Source: Phyllobacterium sophorae
GTDB taxonomy: Bacteria; Pseudomonadota; Alphaproteobacteria; Rhizobiales; Rhizobiaceae
Direction: 5' to 3'
DNA length: 64,000 nt
Assembly (NCBI RefSeq): GCF_003010965.1
Contig: NZ_PGGM01000021.1
Coordinates: forward strand, 1-64,000
Under the pieces are notes generated by a model that was given only the letters and a program-made list of their open reading frames with translations, had not been told where the DNA came from and ran no database searches. Below, piece after piece: positions 19,384 through 28,145 of the stretch. Each line of letters begins with the position of its first letter. The first letter of the stretch is position 1. The translations under genes were made by a program, and so were the position numbers.

Positions 19384-20952
19384 TCAAGCGCTCTGGTCGA
19401 GCCAAAGGTCAGCCATAGCCGGTCCGGTCAATGAGCCCAGCGGAGACGGCGAAACGCCCTTCACTTTGCTGGAGACCGCGTCAAGCTGATCGAAGAAGAG
19501 CGGGATGCCGGCGCCGCCATCGTGGTGAATCGTCTCCTGGATCGCCCAGTATAGTTCGCGACGCCGGTTGACATCTGTGGTGGCAACCGCCTCGTCCATC
19601 ATTGCGTCCACCTTCGGCCGGCTCCAGTGCGTTTCGTTCCATTTCGCGCCCGAGCGATAGGCAACGCGCAGCATAAGGTCGGGCGTGAAGCGCGTACCCC
19701 ATCCACTCACCATGAGCGGCTGCTTCAGCCAGACGTTGTCCCAATAGCCGGTGACGGGATCGCGTTTCGGCTCGAGCGAAATTCCCGCCTTGCGCGCCCC
19801 ATCGGCATAGACTTGCGCCAGATCGACCGCAACGCCGGGTGTCACGGCGTCAGAGGAATGGAGGACCTGCGTCGGAAAGCTCAGTCCAGCTTTCTGCAGG
19901 ATCGACTTGGCGCGATCGGGATCGTACGTGCGGATCGGCAATTCGGTATGGTAGAAAGAGCTGAAGGGCGGGATGGGGTGGTCATTGCCGATCTGCGCAT
20001 GGCCGGCGCAAAGGCGATCGCGCATTTGCTCTCGGTCGAAGAGATATTTCATCGCATCGCGAACTTCAGGCCGGTCAAACGGCGACGTGTCGGTCAGCAT
20101 GGCAATGACGTTGTGCACGCCGCTCGGGGAAGACACGACCTGGAAGCTGGATGTTGCCGCGATGCGCTTCGCGAGCGCGAAGTTGATCGTCTGCACGGCA
20201 TCCACATCGCCGGCGAGAAGTGCTGAAGCGCGCGTGACCGCGTCCTGATTTCCCTGGAACGCAACCTCGTCCAGATAAGGCTTGCCGTTCTGCCAATAGT
20301 TTTGATTGCGGCGGTAAACATTGACGCCGGCCGGATTCAAGCCGTCTGCTACAAAAGGACCGGTGCCCAACGGCTTGTCAAAGGTCGAAAAGCCCTCTGG
20401 GAAGATGTAGAATCGGTCCTGCGCCAGCAACAGAGGGAAGTCTGCATCGGGGCGCGAGAGAACAAACCGCAGTGTATAAGGATCGTCCTCGACGATCTCG
20501 GTGATGTGTTCAAGAAGGGTGCGCAACGGCGACTGCGAAGCCGGGTCGCGAAGGCGGTTCAACGAATAGGTGACGTCCTTTGCCGTCAGGCTCTTGCCAT
20601 TGTGGAACTCGACACCGCGACGCAGTTTGAAAACCCAAACGTCGACCTTGTTGTTGACCGGTTCCCAGCTCTCGGCAAGCATCGGAACGGGGTTGAGGCG
20701 GCTGTCGACGCACACCAATCTTTCTCCAACCATCGCGTAGGCAAAGTATACGCTGAAGGACGCGACTTTGGTGGGATCTAGCAGCGAGGACGAAGCTGTC
20801 TCCTGCAACATGATTCTTAACCGGCCGCCCTTGGTCGGCGTGGGACTTGTTTGCGCGAGACTTGGGCGGGTGATCGCCGCAAGAGCGGTGGTTCCGAGAG
20901 AGATGTTGAACATGCGGCGGGAGATGGGATGATTGAGCATTGCCGAATCCAT
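19384..20952 (-). CDS. Periplasmic substrate-binding protein, family 5 (dipeptide type)
   Basis: About 522 residues. An N-terminal Tat-like signal (ISRRMFNISLGTTALAA) ends around SLAQTS. The SBP_bac_5 core follows: VDVWVFKLRRGVEFHNGKSL (the FHDG-type motif), AKDVTYSLNRL, GTGPFVADG, and a C-terminal PLFFDQLDAVSSKV. It binds substrate in the periplasm and delivers it to the DppBC-type permeases encoded just downstream. ATG 20952 or 20940 are both possible. Substrate unknown; these proteins also bind sugars, opines and phosphorus compounds. The divergent GntR gene, operator and neighbouring phn genes suggest a phosphonate-related ligand, as inference. Confidence 0.85.
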   Translation of the reverse strand: MDSAMLNHPISRRMFNISLGTTALAAITRPSLAQTSPTPTKGGRLRIMLQETASSSLLDPTKVASFSVYFAYAMVGERLVCVDSRLNPVPMLAESWEPVNNKVDVWVFKLRRGVEFHNGKSLTAKDVTYSLNRLRDPASQSPLRTLLEHITEIVEDDPYTLRFVLSRPDADFPLLLAQDRFYIFPEGFSTFDKPLGTGPFVADGLNPAGVNVYRRNQNYWQNGKPYLDEVAFQGNQDAVTRASALLAGDVDAVQTINFALAKRIAATSSFQVVSSPSGVHNVIAMLTDTSPFDRPEVRDAMKYLFDREQMRDRLCAGHAQIGNDHPIPPFSSFYHTELPIRTYDPDRAKSILQKAGLSFPTQVLHSSDAVTPGVAVDLAQVYADGARKAGISLEPKRDPVTGYWDNVWLKQPLMVSGWGTRFTPDLMLRVAYRSGAKWNETHWSRPKVDAMMDEAVATTDVNRRRELYWAIQETIHHDGGAGIPLFFDQLDAVSSKVKGVSPSPLGSLTGPAMADLWLDQSA

Positions 20953-21018
20953 TGTTTGTGTAGACTTTGCATGCGCCGTCCAGCCGACGTGATCTGTTTC
21001 GTTGCCGAGGCGTTTCGC

Positions 21019-21036
21019 AACTCGTATACACGAGTT
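21019..21036. promoter_or_regulatory. Palindromic operator candidate, divergent GntR/ABC promoter region
   Basis: Perfect inverted repeat AACTCGT-ATAC-ACGAGTT between the binding-protein gene and the GntR gene. The centre CGTATACACG is close to the GntR/HutC consensus GTnTAnAC. Its place between divergent genes fits an autoregulated operator. Confidence 0.6.
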
Positions 21037-21070
21037 TTCGTGACAGACGCATGACAGAGAGGTTAATTTT

Positions 21071-21814
21071 ATGAAATCACGCCCGTCCGGGATGTCAGGA
21101 CAACCCCGTTGGAAGACGATCGTCGAGACCTTGCATCGCGAGATTCTCGAAGGCGAGTTCGATAAGGAAGGGCGACTGCCCGCTGACACGAAAGTAGCCG
21201 AACGGTTTGGCGTCAGCCGCATGACCTCGCGCAAGGCGCTCGCAATCCTTCAGAACAAAGGGCTCATCCGGATCGAACATGGCCGCGGAGCATTCATCGA
21301 AACCGATATGCTCGAGTATCGTATGGCCTCACGCATTACATTTCCTCAGAATGTCCGCGCCAACAAACAGTTGCCAAGCCGAAAGCTGATCTCCGCCGAG
21401 AGCAGGTCGGCTGATGGATGGGTATGTTCCTGCCTCGATCTTGCTCCCGGAACATCGGTACTGGCCGTTCAGCTAATCGCGGAAAGCAACGGTCGGCCGG
21501 TGGCATTCAGCACCAGTTTCCTGGATTTGCCCAGGTTTTCAGGTTTCGTTGAGGCGATGGGCCCAGAGGCGGATGTCGAATCCGCCTTGGCGAAATTTGG
21601 ATTTGCCTCTTTGTGGCCCGGCACTGCCAAGGTGATCGCGCGTATGCCGACAGAAGAGGAGGCCAAACTTCTTGATCAATCCCTGTCGAGACCGGTCGTC
21701 GAGAAGAGAGCCGTGGAAGTGGACGAGAACGGCAGGCCCGTGTGGTGCCATGTGACCTGCTACGCCGCTGACCGGATCCAGTTCGTTTTCGATGGGGAAG
21801 AGCCGGGCAAATAG
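21071..21814 (+). CDS. GntR/HutC-family regulator with UTRA domain (PhnF-like)
   Basis: 247 residues. N-terminal winged helix with GRLPADTKVAERFGVSRMTSRKALAIL and the wing IRIEHGRGAFI; C-terminal UTRA ligand-binding domain with GRPVAFSTSFLDLPRFSGF and a final VEVDENGRPVWCHVTCYAADRIQFVF. The pattern is that of PhnF-type regulators of phosphonate genes. It is divergent from the ABC/isomerase operon with a palindromic operator between, so it probably represses that operon and itself, with relief by a phosphonate or sugar-phosphate ligand. The gene also lies next to phnN of cluster I, transcribed convergently. Confidence 0.85.
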   Translation: MKSRPSGMSGQPRWKTIVETLHREILEGEFDKEGRLPADTKVAERFGVSRMTSRKALAILQNKGLIRIEHGRGAFIETDMLEYRMASRITFPQNVRANKQLPSRKLISAESRSADGWVCSCLDLAPGTSVLAVQLIAESNGRPVAFSTSFLDLPRFSGFVEAMGPEADVESALAKFGFASLWPGTAKVIARMPTEEEAKLLDQSLSRPVVEKRAVEVDENGRPVWCHVTCYAADRIQFVFDGEEPGK

Positions 21815-22137
21815 GCCGTCATTCTAAGCCAGTTGCGAAGACAACTCACAGGCAGATACGAAATCAAGAATTAGCAAATCGACAAGTCCGTTCTCTGCCG
21901 TTGGCCGATCTTGCCTCGACCCAGGCCGATAATTCAGGCGGTACATGCGAAAATCACCCTTGACGCGCAAGGTCGGCGAAATTTGCCGTGTACAGGTCGT
22001 ATGACCGCTCACCGGACGCGAAGCAGTGAGGCGTTTCTTTGATTTCAAGATAAGGCAAACCGAAATCACGACCTTGATGCCACGTTGCTGTCAGGAACTT
22101 CGCGCAAATCTAACGATGCTCGAACCGTCAGTACTGT
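21815..22137. other. Convergent intergenic stretch, no gene seen
   Basis: Region between the GntR gene and the end of phnN, whose genes converge. An 81-codon minus ORF (21824-22069) has no recognisable motif and no ribosome site. No clear terminator hairpin with a T-run is visible. Confidence 0.4.
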
Positions 22138-22719
22138 TCAAAGCGAGTGCACCGTTAGGCTACACGACCGGATTATTCGAACAAAATGTTCTGCAGCGAC
22201 GTGTGGCGGACCGGAGTTATCGACGGTGACGACATCCGATCCCTCCGGATCGAACTCGCCGCCACGCTGCAACCGCTGCATAACGTCATCATCGGCTTCA
22301 CGACCACGGCTTCTCAGACGATCGGCAATCACATCCGGTGACGCCACGACGTTTACGATCTTCAGCCTAGAAAATCTTGTCCGCGCTTCGGCCAGGATGG
22401 AACGCGACCCGTTCGCGACGACCACGTCTCCATTGGCTAGCCATTCATCGATAATGATCGGCAATCCGTAGGAGAGGCCATGCGCTTGCCAATATAGAGC
22501 AAGAAGGCCTTCCTCGACCAGTCGCTGAAACGCTTCCTTCGTTGCGAACGCGCTGTCCTCGCCGCCGCCAGCGGGCCGGGTAATGATTCGTCGCACGAAG
22601 TTGAAGCGTTCGTCACCGGCGAGTGCCTCTTTTGCCAGGTTCAACAGCGTGTCCTTGCCGGCGCCGCTGGGGCCGACGACCAAGACCAGTGTTCCTTCTA
22701 GGCGAGCGCTATCGGTCAT
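22138..22719 (-). CDS. phnN: Ribose 1,5-bisphosphate phosphokinase PhnN (cluster I)
   Basis: 193 residues. P-loop GPSGAGKDTLL, guanylate-kinase-like fold, FVRRIITRPAGGGED, HGLSYGLP and VVVANGSRSIL. It phosphorylates ribose 1,5-bisphosphate to PRPP, the last step that recycles the sugar from C-P lyase. I chose ATG 22719, which overlaps the end of the DUF1045 gene by 11 nt; the longer reading adds 32 residues lying within that gene. Last gene of the cluster I operon. Confidence 0.93.
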   Translation of the reverse strand: MTDSARLEGTLVLVVGPSGAGKDTLLNLAKEALAGDERFNFVRRIITRPAGGGEDSAFATKEAFQRLVEEGLLALYWQAHGLSYGLPIIIDEWLANGDVVVANGSRSILAEARTRFSRLKIVNVVASPDVIADRLRSRGREADDDVMQRLQRGGEFDPEGSDVVTVDNSGPPHVAAEHFVRIIRSCSLTVHSL

Positions 22720-23434
22720 TAACCGAACCCTCCAACTGCATCTCGCGAAACGCAAAGCGGGAGGTGGCCACGAAATCGGCATGCGGACCTTCTTGCTCGA
22801 ACAGGGTGATGGCATCGACGAGGAAATCTTCGTCGAGCAGCGGTCCGAACTGCCTTTTCAGCCGTGTCTTGACACCCTCCCGGTCTTCGGCCGACACGGG
22901 ACCGGTCAAGGTCATGTGAAACTGGAAGCGGTCGAATACGTACGGATAACCCCACTGAACCAGATTGGTCATCTCCGCTTCATCGAGGCTCGACTTCAAC
23001 CGCCGCTGGAGATCCTGTGCCGTCAACGGCGCACGGAAACGATCGAACTCCGATACCACCCGAGTGGCAAAGCTGCGGAGATATGGCGTAGTGTTGATGG
23101 GTGCGAGAGTGAAGAACTTTCCGAGCGCGGTGACCCGCAATGGTCCAATCGGACAGGGCGGTCGACGTTGCGCGAATTGTTGGATGGCAGTCTCCAGTTC
23201 CTGCCGGCTTTTGCCCGGCGCAAGGCGAAACGGCGGTTTCAACGTCGCATGAAAACCGTACCGCTGCGGTTCGGCTGTCAGTGCCCGGTCGGCTTCTGTT
23301 TGCTTCTTGGGAACAGGGGTGTTAGGATCGAAAGGATCGCGACCCAGCCAAAGTGCCGCCGCCCGGCTTAACGGATGCGTTGGAGCCGGAGCATAGTACA
23401 GCGCATATCGTCGGTCACCCCCTTGGCCGGTCAT
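22709..23434 (-). CDS. DUF1045 phosphonate-metabolism 2H phosphoesterase (cluster I)
   Basis: 241 residues. Two H-x-T motifs, [10 protein letters not shown] and FHMTLTGPV, make it a member of the 2H phosphoesterase superfamily, the DUF1045 group known from phn operons lacking phnP. It very likely opens 5-phosphoribosyl 1,2-cyclic phosphate to ribose 1,5-bisphosphate, the step done by PhnP in E. coli. Its ATG overlaps the phnL stop (4 nt) and its stop overlaps phnN. A second copy is at 56445-57152. Confidence 0.88.
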   Translation of the reverse strand: MTGQGGDRRYALYYAPAPTHPLSRAAALWLGRDPFDPNTPVPKKQTEADRALTAEPQRYGFHATLKPPFRLAPGKSRQELETAIQQFAQRRPPCPIGPLRVTALGKFFTLAPINTTPYLRSFATRVVSEFDRFRAPLTAQDLQRRLKSSLDEAEMTNLVQWGYPYVFDRFQFHMTLTGPVSAEDREGVKTRLKRQFGPLLDEDFLVDAITLFEQEGPHADFVATSRFAFREMQLEGSVNDR

Positions 23435-24177
23435 TCCACCATCGCTCCGGCTGACATTTGCAGGTCAGATTTGCCAGACGATGAAGGCACGGCTGCTTTT
23501 CCAACTTCAAACAACCGGTCTGCAACGGCGTTACGCACCTCCTTATCATGAAAGATGCCAACGACGGCTGTGCCACGTATTTTTGCCTCGTCGATCAGGT
23601 CGACGACCGTTGCGCGATTGGCGGCGTCAAGCGAGGCGGTGGGTTCGTCGAGCAGCAAGATCGGATAATCCACGATGAAGCCGCGGGCGATGTTGACGCG
23701 CTGCTGCTCGCCACCGGAAAAGGTGGCGGGCGCCAGCGACCAGAGGCGTTCGGGAATGCGCAGCCGCGTCAGCAGGGTCCTGGCACGCGCCTTGGCCTCA
23801 TCGACCGGCATGCCGTTGGCGATTGCCGGCTCGGCAACGACGTCGAGGGCCCCGACGCGTGGAATGACGCGCAGGAACTGGCTGACATAGCCGATGGTGC
23901 TGCGGCGGATCTCGACGACCTCCCAGGGCTCGGCCGCCAAAAGATCAACGGTCTGGCCAAGGTGTTTGACCAGGATCTGCCCGGCATCCGGCTTGTAGTT
24001 GGCATAGAGCGAACGCAACAGCGTCGACTTGCCGGCGCCGGACGGCCCGTGCAAGCAGACGCATTCGCCGGCCTTTACCGTCAGTTCGACGTCGTCGAAG
24101 ACCGGCAGGACGATGCCGCCCTGTGTGTGGAGCGTGAAGGTCTTGGTCAAGCCCTTGGCGTGCAAACGAATGGTCAT
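23431..24177 (-). CDS. phnL: PhnL, C-P lyase-associated ABC-type ATPase (cluster I)
   Basis: 248 residues. Walker [21 protein letters not shown], signature FSGGEQQR, Walker [12 protein letters not shown]; the [12 protein letters not shown] run is characteristic of PhnL. PhnL is needed for C-P lyase function with the PhnGHIJK core; it is not an importer ATPase. It lies 16 nt after phnK. Confidence 0.93.
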   Translation of the reverse strand: MTIRLHAKGLTKTFTLHTQGGIVLPVFDDVELTVKAGECVCLHGPSGAGKSTLLRSLYANYKPDAGQILVKHLGQTVDLLAAEPWEVVEIRRSTIGYVSQFLRVIPRVGALDVVAEPAIANGMPVDEAKARARTLLTRLRIPERLWSLAPATFSGGEQQRVNIARGFIVDYPILLLDEPTASLDAANRATVVDLIDEAKIRGTAVVGIFHDKEVRNAVADRLFEVGKAAVPSSSGKSDLQMSAGAMVE

Positions 24178-24193
24178 GAGTTGTCCTTAAGTC

Positions 24194-24997
24194 TCAAACC
24201 TGCAGGACGGAGGAGACGAGCAGTTGGGTATAGGGATGATGAGGATCGTCGAGCACCTGGTCGGTCAGACCCTCCTCGATGACACGGCCACGCTGCATGA
24301 CCATCAGCCGATCGGCGAGCAGGCGCACGACGGCGAGATCATGGGTGACGATGATCGCGGCGACGCCGAGCTCGCGCACGAGCCCGCGCAACAGGTCGAG
24401 CAGGCGTGCCTGGACCGAGACGTCGAGCCCGCCGGTCGGTTCGTCCATGAAGACGAGCCGGGGACGCGTGACGAGATTGCGGGCGATCTGCAGGCGCTGC
24501 TGCATGCCGCCGGAGAAGGTGCGCGGCTTGTCGTCAGTACGGGACAGGTCGATCTCAACCTTCTTGAGCCAATCCTGCGCGTCGGAGCGGATATCGCCAT
24601 AATGGCGAGCGCCGAGCGCCATCGGCCGCTCGCCGATATTGCCGCCGGCTGATACGTCCAGCCGCAAGCCGTCGCGCGGGTTCTGGTGGACGATGCCCCA
24701 GTCGGTGCGGGCAAGCCGTCGCCGTTCATGTTCGGAGAGCGTCAGAATGTCGACCGGCCCGCGATCCTTCATGTCATAGCTGATCGAGCCGCTATCGGGC
24801 TGCAAGCGTCCGGAGAGGCAGGCAAGCAGGGTGGATTTGCCGGAGCCGCTCTCGCCAACGATACCGAGCACCTCTCCGGGCCGTACCGCGAAGGAGATGT
24901 CTCTGCAACCAACCTGAGTGCCATAGGATTTAGAGAGGCCCGAGACTTCAAGAAGCGGTGGCTTAGGGGCGGGTTTGCGGAGCGCACTCGCTGTCAT
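24194..24997 (-). CDS. phnK: PhnK, C-P lyase core-complex ATPase (cluster I)
   Basis: 267 residues. Walker A GESGSGKSTLLACLSGRL, the PhnK hallmark IVHQNPRDGLR, signature FSGGMQQR, Walker B LVFMDEPTGGLDVS. PhnK docks on PhnJ in the core complex. ATGA overlap with the phnJ stop. Confidence 0.95.
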   Translation of the reverse strand: MTASALRKPAPKPPLLEVSGLSKSYGTQVGCRDISFAVRPGEVLGIVGESGSGKSTLLACLSGRLQPDSGSISYDMKDRGPVDILTLSEHERRRLARTDWGIVHQNPRDGLRLDVSAGGNIGERPMALGARHYGDIRSDAQDWLKKVEIDLSRTDDKPRTFSGGMQQRLQIARNLVTRPRLVFMDEPTGGLDVSVQARLLDLLRGLVRELGVAAIIVTHDLAVVRLLADRLMVMQRGRVIEEGLTDQVLDDPHHPYTQLLVSSVLQV

Positions 24998-25893
24998 GCG
25001 TCTTCTCCTGCCGCCTTGTCGTCCGGTGCGCTAGCCGCCTCGGCCTGGCGGGTGTTGCAAAAGTCGGTGTCCGAGCACACGAACATGCGGGAACCGCGGT
25101 CGTCGGTGATCATCTCGTCGAGATAGCTGGTCGTCGAACCACAGAGCGCACATGAGCCTTTCCACGTCTGCACCTCGAAGGGATGATCGTCGAAGTCGAG
25201 GCTTCTGACGGAGGTGTAGGGAGGAACGGCGTAGATGCGCTTTTCGCGGCCGGCGCCAAACAGCTGGATTGCGGGATTGTTTTCCATTTTCGGGTTGTCG
25301 AACTTCGGGATCGGTGATGGAGACATCAGGTGCCTTCCGTTGACTATGGCCGGATAGTCGTAGGTCTTGGCGATGCGGCCAAAGTGGGCGACGTCTTCAT
25401 AGAGCGTCACCTGCATGGCGCCATATTCGGCATAGGCATGCATCTTGCGGGTCTCCGTTTCCCGTGGTTCCATCCTGCTGAGAGGCTCCGGACGCGGCAC
25501 CTGGTAAACTAGCACCTGGCCTTCCTTCAGCGGCGTTTCCGGCACCCGGTGGCGGGTCTGAACGACTGTCGCTTCCGCGGTGCTTTCGGTTACCGAGACA
25601 TCACAGACAGTCTGAAAGAAACGGCGAATGGAGACAGCATTGGTGGTGTCGTCGGCGCCCTGGTCGATTACTTTCAAAACGTCGTCAGGGCCGATGACGC
25701 TCGCCGTCACCTGAATACCGCCGGTGCCCCAGCCATAAGCAAGCGGCATTTCGCGTCCGCCGAAAGGCACCTGGTAACCGGGGATCGAAAGAGCCTTGAG
25801 CAGTGAGCGACGGATCATCCGTTTCGTCTGTTCATCGAGATAGGCAAAGTTATACCCGTCCTCTTTATGCACCTGTGCTGCTGTCGTGGTCAT
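24994..25893 (-). CDS. phnJ: PhnJ, radical-SAM C-P lyase (cluster I)
   Basis: 299 residues. Cys spacing CX2CX21CX5C (SCALCGS to FVCSDTDFC) matches the 4Fe-4S ligands of PhnJ; IPGYQVPFGGREMP carries the conserved glycine region. The enzyme cleaves the carbon-phosphorus bond of ribosyl phosphonate 5-phosphate through a radical mechanism, releasing an alkane or arene and leaving ribosyl cyclic phosphate. ATGA overlaps on both sides with phnI and phnK. All key residues seen. Confidence 0.97.
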   Translation of the reverse strand: MTTTAAQVHKEDGYNFAYLDEQTKRMIRRSLLKALSIPGYQVPFGGREMPLAYGWGTGGIQVTASVIGPDDVLKVIDQGADDTTNAVSIRRFFQTVCDVSVTESTAEATVVQTRHRVPETPLKEGQVLVYQVPRPEPLSRMEPRETETRKMHAYAEYGAMQVTLYEDVAHFGRIAKTYDYPAIVNGRHLMSPSPIPKFDNPKMENNPAIQLFGAGREKRIYAVPPYTSVRSLDFDDHPFEVQTWKGSCALCGSTTSYLDEMITDDRGSRMFVCSDTDFCNTRQAEAASAPDDKAAGEDA

Positions 25894-27011
25894 TCCGCGG
25901 CCTCCTTCGCCTGTTCTGAGCCAGTGGCCTTGCGACGATGTTCCTCGTGCTCAGTCCGCAATTGCCGCACGAGTTGCAGCTCGGCCTGAAAGTCGACGTA
26001 ATGGGGGAGCTTGAAATGCGTCACGAAACCGTTCCCTTCGACGTTGTCAGTGTGGGAGAGCACGAATTCCGCATCCTGGGCGGGGTAGCGCACATTTTCG
26101 CCGAACTCTCGGGCGCGCAATGCCCGGTCAACCAAAGCCACCGCCATGGCCTTTCGTTCATTATGGGCAAAGGTCAGCCCATATCCGCGCGTGAACTGCG
26201 GCGGCCTATCGACAGAACCGCGAAACTGATTGATCATCTGGCACTCGGTGACTGTGATCTCAGCGATCGCGATTGGAAAACCGAGCTCTTCCGGAACGAT
26301 CTCGACCTCTACCTCGCCGAGCCGCAATTCGCCAACGAAGGGATGGACACCGCCGTAACCGCGCGCCGTCGAATAGGCGAGCCCGAGCACGAAGCCCTCA
26401 TCACCGCGTGCGAGATTCTGCAAACGCTGATCGCGGCCTGCCGGGAGGAGCATCGGTTCGCGGGTGAGGTCAAACACCTCACCATCGCTCTCGTCGATTT
26501 CCTCCTCGATCAGACCCTCATCGTTGAGTAGGTCAATGACGCGAGGTAGAGTCTCATCGAGTGGTTCGTGTGCAAGCTCAGCCTGCGGCCGTTCGAGACC
26601 TTCCGCCGCCAACGCGAAGTCAACCAGGCGGTGGGTATAGTCGTAGGTCGGACCCAGCACCTGACCGCCGGGGATATCCTTGAAGGTCGCCGAGATGCGC
26701 CTGCGTATGGCCATCTTCGAGGTGTCGATCGGCTCAGATACGGCGATCCGCGGTAATGTCGTCCGATAGGCGCGAAGCAGAAAGATCGCCTCGATCGCGT
26801 CGCCCTGTGCCTGCTTGAGCGCCAGTGCGGCAAGTTCACGATCGTAGACGGACCCTTCCGTCATCACCCGGTCGACGGCGAGCCCGAACTGCTCGCTGAT
26901 CTGAGCGAGCGAAAGTTCGGCAAGATCCGGATTGCCCCGGCGGGTTTCGGAGATCAGCTTGTGGGTGTTGAGGATGGCCTGTTCCCCACCCTTGACGGCG
27001 ACATAGGCCAT
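25890..27011 (-). CDS. phnI: PhnI, purine nucleosidase subunit of C-P lyase (cluster I)
   Basis: 373 residues. MAYVAVKGGEQAILNTHKLI at the start, QILGPTYDYTHRLVDFAL-type segment (here GGQVLGPTYDYTHRLVDF), EGFVLGLAYSTARGYGG and ARGYGLTFAHNERKAM-like core are all PhnI features. With PhnGHL it displaces the base of ATP by the phosphonate to give ribosyl phosphonate triphosphate. It starts immediately after the phnH stop. Confidence 0.96.
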   Translation of the reverse strand: MAYVAVKGGEQAILNTHKLISETRRGNPDLAELSLAQISEQFGLAVDRVMTEGSVYDRELAALALKQAQGDAIEAIFLLRAYRTTLPRIAVSEPIDTSKMAIRRRISATFKDIPGGQVLGPTYDYTHRLVDFALAAEGLERPQAELAHEPLDETLPRVIDLLNDEGLIEEEIDESDGEVFDLTREPMLLPAGRDQRLQNLARGDEGFVLGLAYSTARGYGGVHPFVGELRLGEVEVEIVPEELGFPIAIAEITVTECQMINQFRGSVDRPPQFTRGYGLTFAHNERKAMAVALVDRALRAREFGENVRYPAQDAEFVLSHTDNVEGNGFVTHFKLPHYVDFQAELQLVRQLRTEHEEHRRKATGSEQAKEAAE

Positions 27012-27635
27012 TTACGCCTCCACTTTGATGGTGCGCGGCAGGCCCATCAGGGCATTGCCGCAGCTGAAGATCACGTCGATGCCACGCGGATAGAACTCGC
27101 TATTCAGGTCCCAATCGGACCAGAACCAGAAGGGCAGCCCATCGATGGCGCCAGTCGTGTTGTCCTTGATGCCCGGACCGCTCCAGGTTGTAACCGGTCC
27201 TTCGGTGAAGGACTTGACCTGGATGAGAAGGGTGGTCGAGCGGTCGGGATATTCAATTTCCCCTGAATGGAATTCAAATAGGCGCGGCATGTTGAGCGCG
27301 TCGGTGACGACAGCAAAGCGCGCCGTCGCCGTTTCCTCGATCAATGGCAGACCGCAATGGAAGCGGAGCCAGGCGGACGCTTCGCTGGAGGCCGTTTGGC
27401 GGTCGAGCCAAGCCGGCGTCTCGAAATCCATCAGCGTCAGGCAGAGGGCCGCCGTCGCCGGGGAGAACGGTCGCGGTGCGACGAAGCTGCGATCGAGCGG
27501 TATCACACGACCGGGATAAGCGGTTGCGAGAAGGGCGGCGCGGAAGACGGCCTGCGCATCGAAGACAGGATCGGCAAAGCCCGGCTTCAGAAGAGTGCCA
27601 TCAGAGGACGTGGCGGTGATAGATTGCAGTGTCAT
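27012..27635 (-). CDS. phnH: PhnH, C-P lyase core subunit (cluster I)
   Basis: 207 residues; PGFADPVFDAQAVFRAAL at the N-terminus and PRGIDVIFSCGNALMGLPRT at the C-terminus are PhnH features. Structural subunit of the PhnGHIJ core. Overlaps the phnG stop by 4 nt. Confidence 0.94.
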   Translation of the reverse strand: MTLQSITATSSDGTLLKPGFADPVFDAQAVFRAALLATAYPGRVIPLDRSFVAPRPFSPATAALCLTLMDFETPAWLDRQTASSEASAWLRFHCGLPLIEETATARFAVVTDALNMPRLFEFHSGEIEYPDRSTTLLIQVKSFTEGPVTTWSGPGIKDNTTGAIDGLPFWFWSDWDLNSEFYPRGIDVIFSCGNALMGLPRTIKVEA

Positions 27636-28114
27636 GCCGGGTTCTCCCCGCGAACCATGGTGAAGAATTCGACTTTCGTGGACGCGGCCTTGCGGCTCTT
27701 CTCGATGCGGCGCGCCTGTTCTGTCTGGCGCAGCGGCTCGATCACTTTTGCGATGATCTCCTCGTGGCGGTCGGGCTGCTGCAGCAGTGCGTCGACGATT
27801 GCTGCAAGTTGTGCCTGCCGCTTGTCTCTACCTTGCACGTAGCCGTGGCCCAGCGTGCCGTCTGCAAGACGGATTGAGGCGCGCGCCACCGTCATCTCGC
27901 CGAGATTGAAGACCTGCCCGGTCCCGCCGGCCCGTCCCCGCACCATCACCAGTCCCACATGCGGTTGGCGGAGCCATTCGAAGCTCACAGCGGCCACGAT
28001 CCCCGCAGTCAGTGCGTCCAGGTCGCCCGCATGACTGCGGGAGAGAATTCCGAGCCAGTCGGCGCGCTGCGGCGTTGTTGGCAAGTCCGCGTCTATTTTG
28101 GTGTTCAATGTCAT
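27632..28114 (-). CDS. phnG: PhnG, C-P lyase core subunit (cluster I)
   Basis: 160 residues; RADWLGILSRSHAGDLDAL, GQVFNLGEMTVARASIRLADG, GHGYVQGRDKRQAQLAAIVDAL are PhnG features. Starts 31 bp after the phnM stop. Core subunit binding PhnI. Confidence 0.93.
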   Translation of the reverse strand: MTLNTKIDADLPTTPQRADWLGILSRSHAGDLDALTAGIVAAVSFEWLRQPHVGLVMVRGRAGGTGQVFNLGEMTVARASIRLADGTLGHGYVQGRDKRQAQLAAIVDALLQQPDRHEEIIAKVIEPLRQTEQARRIEKSRKAASTKVEFFTMVRGENPA

Positions 28115-28145
28115 GATTGTCGTTCCATTTGGCGCTCAGGCCCCT

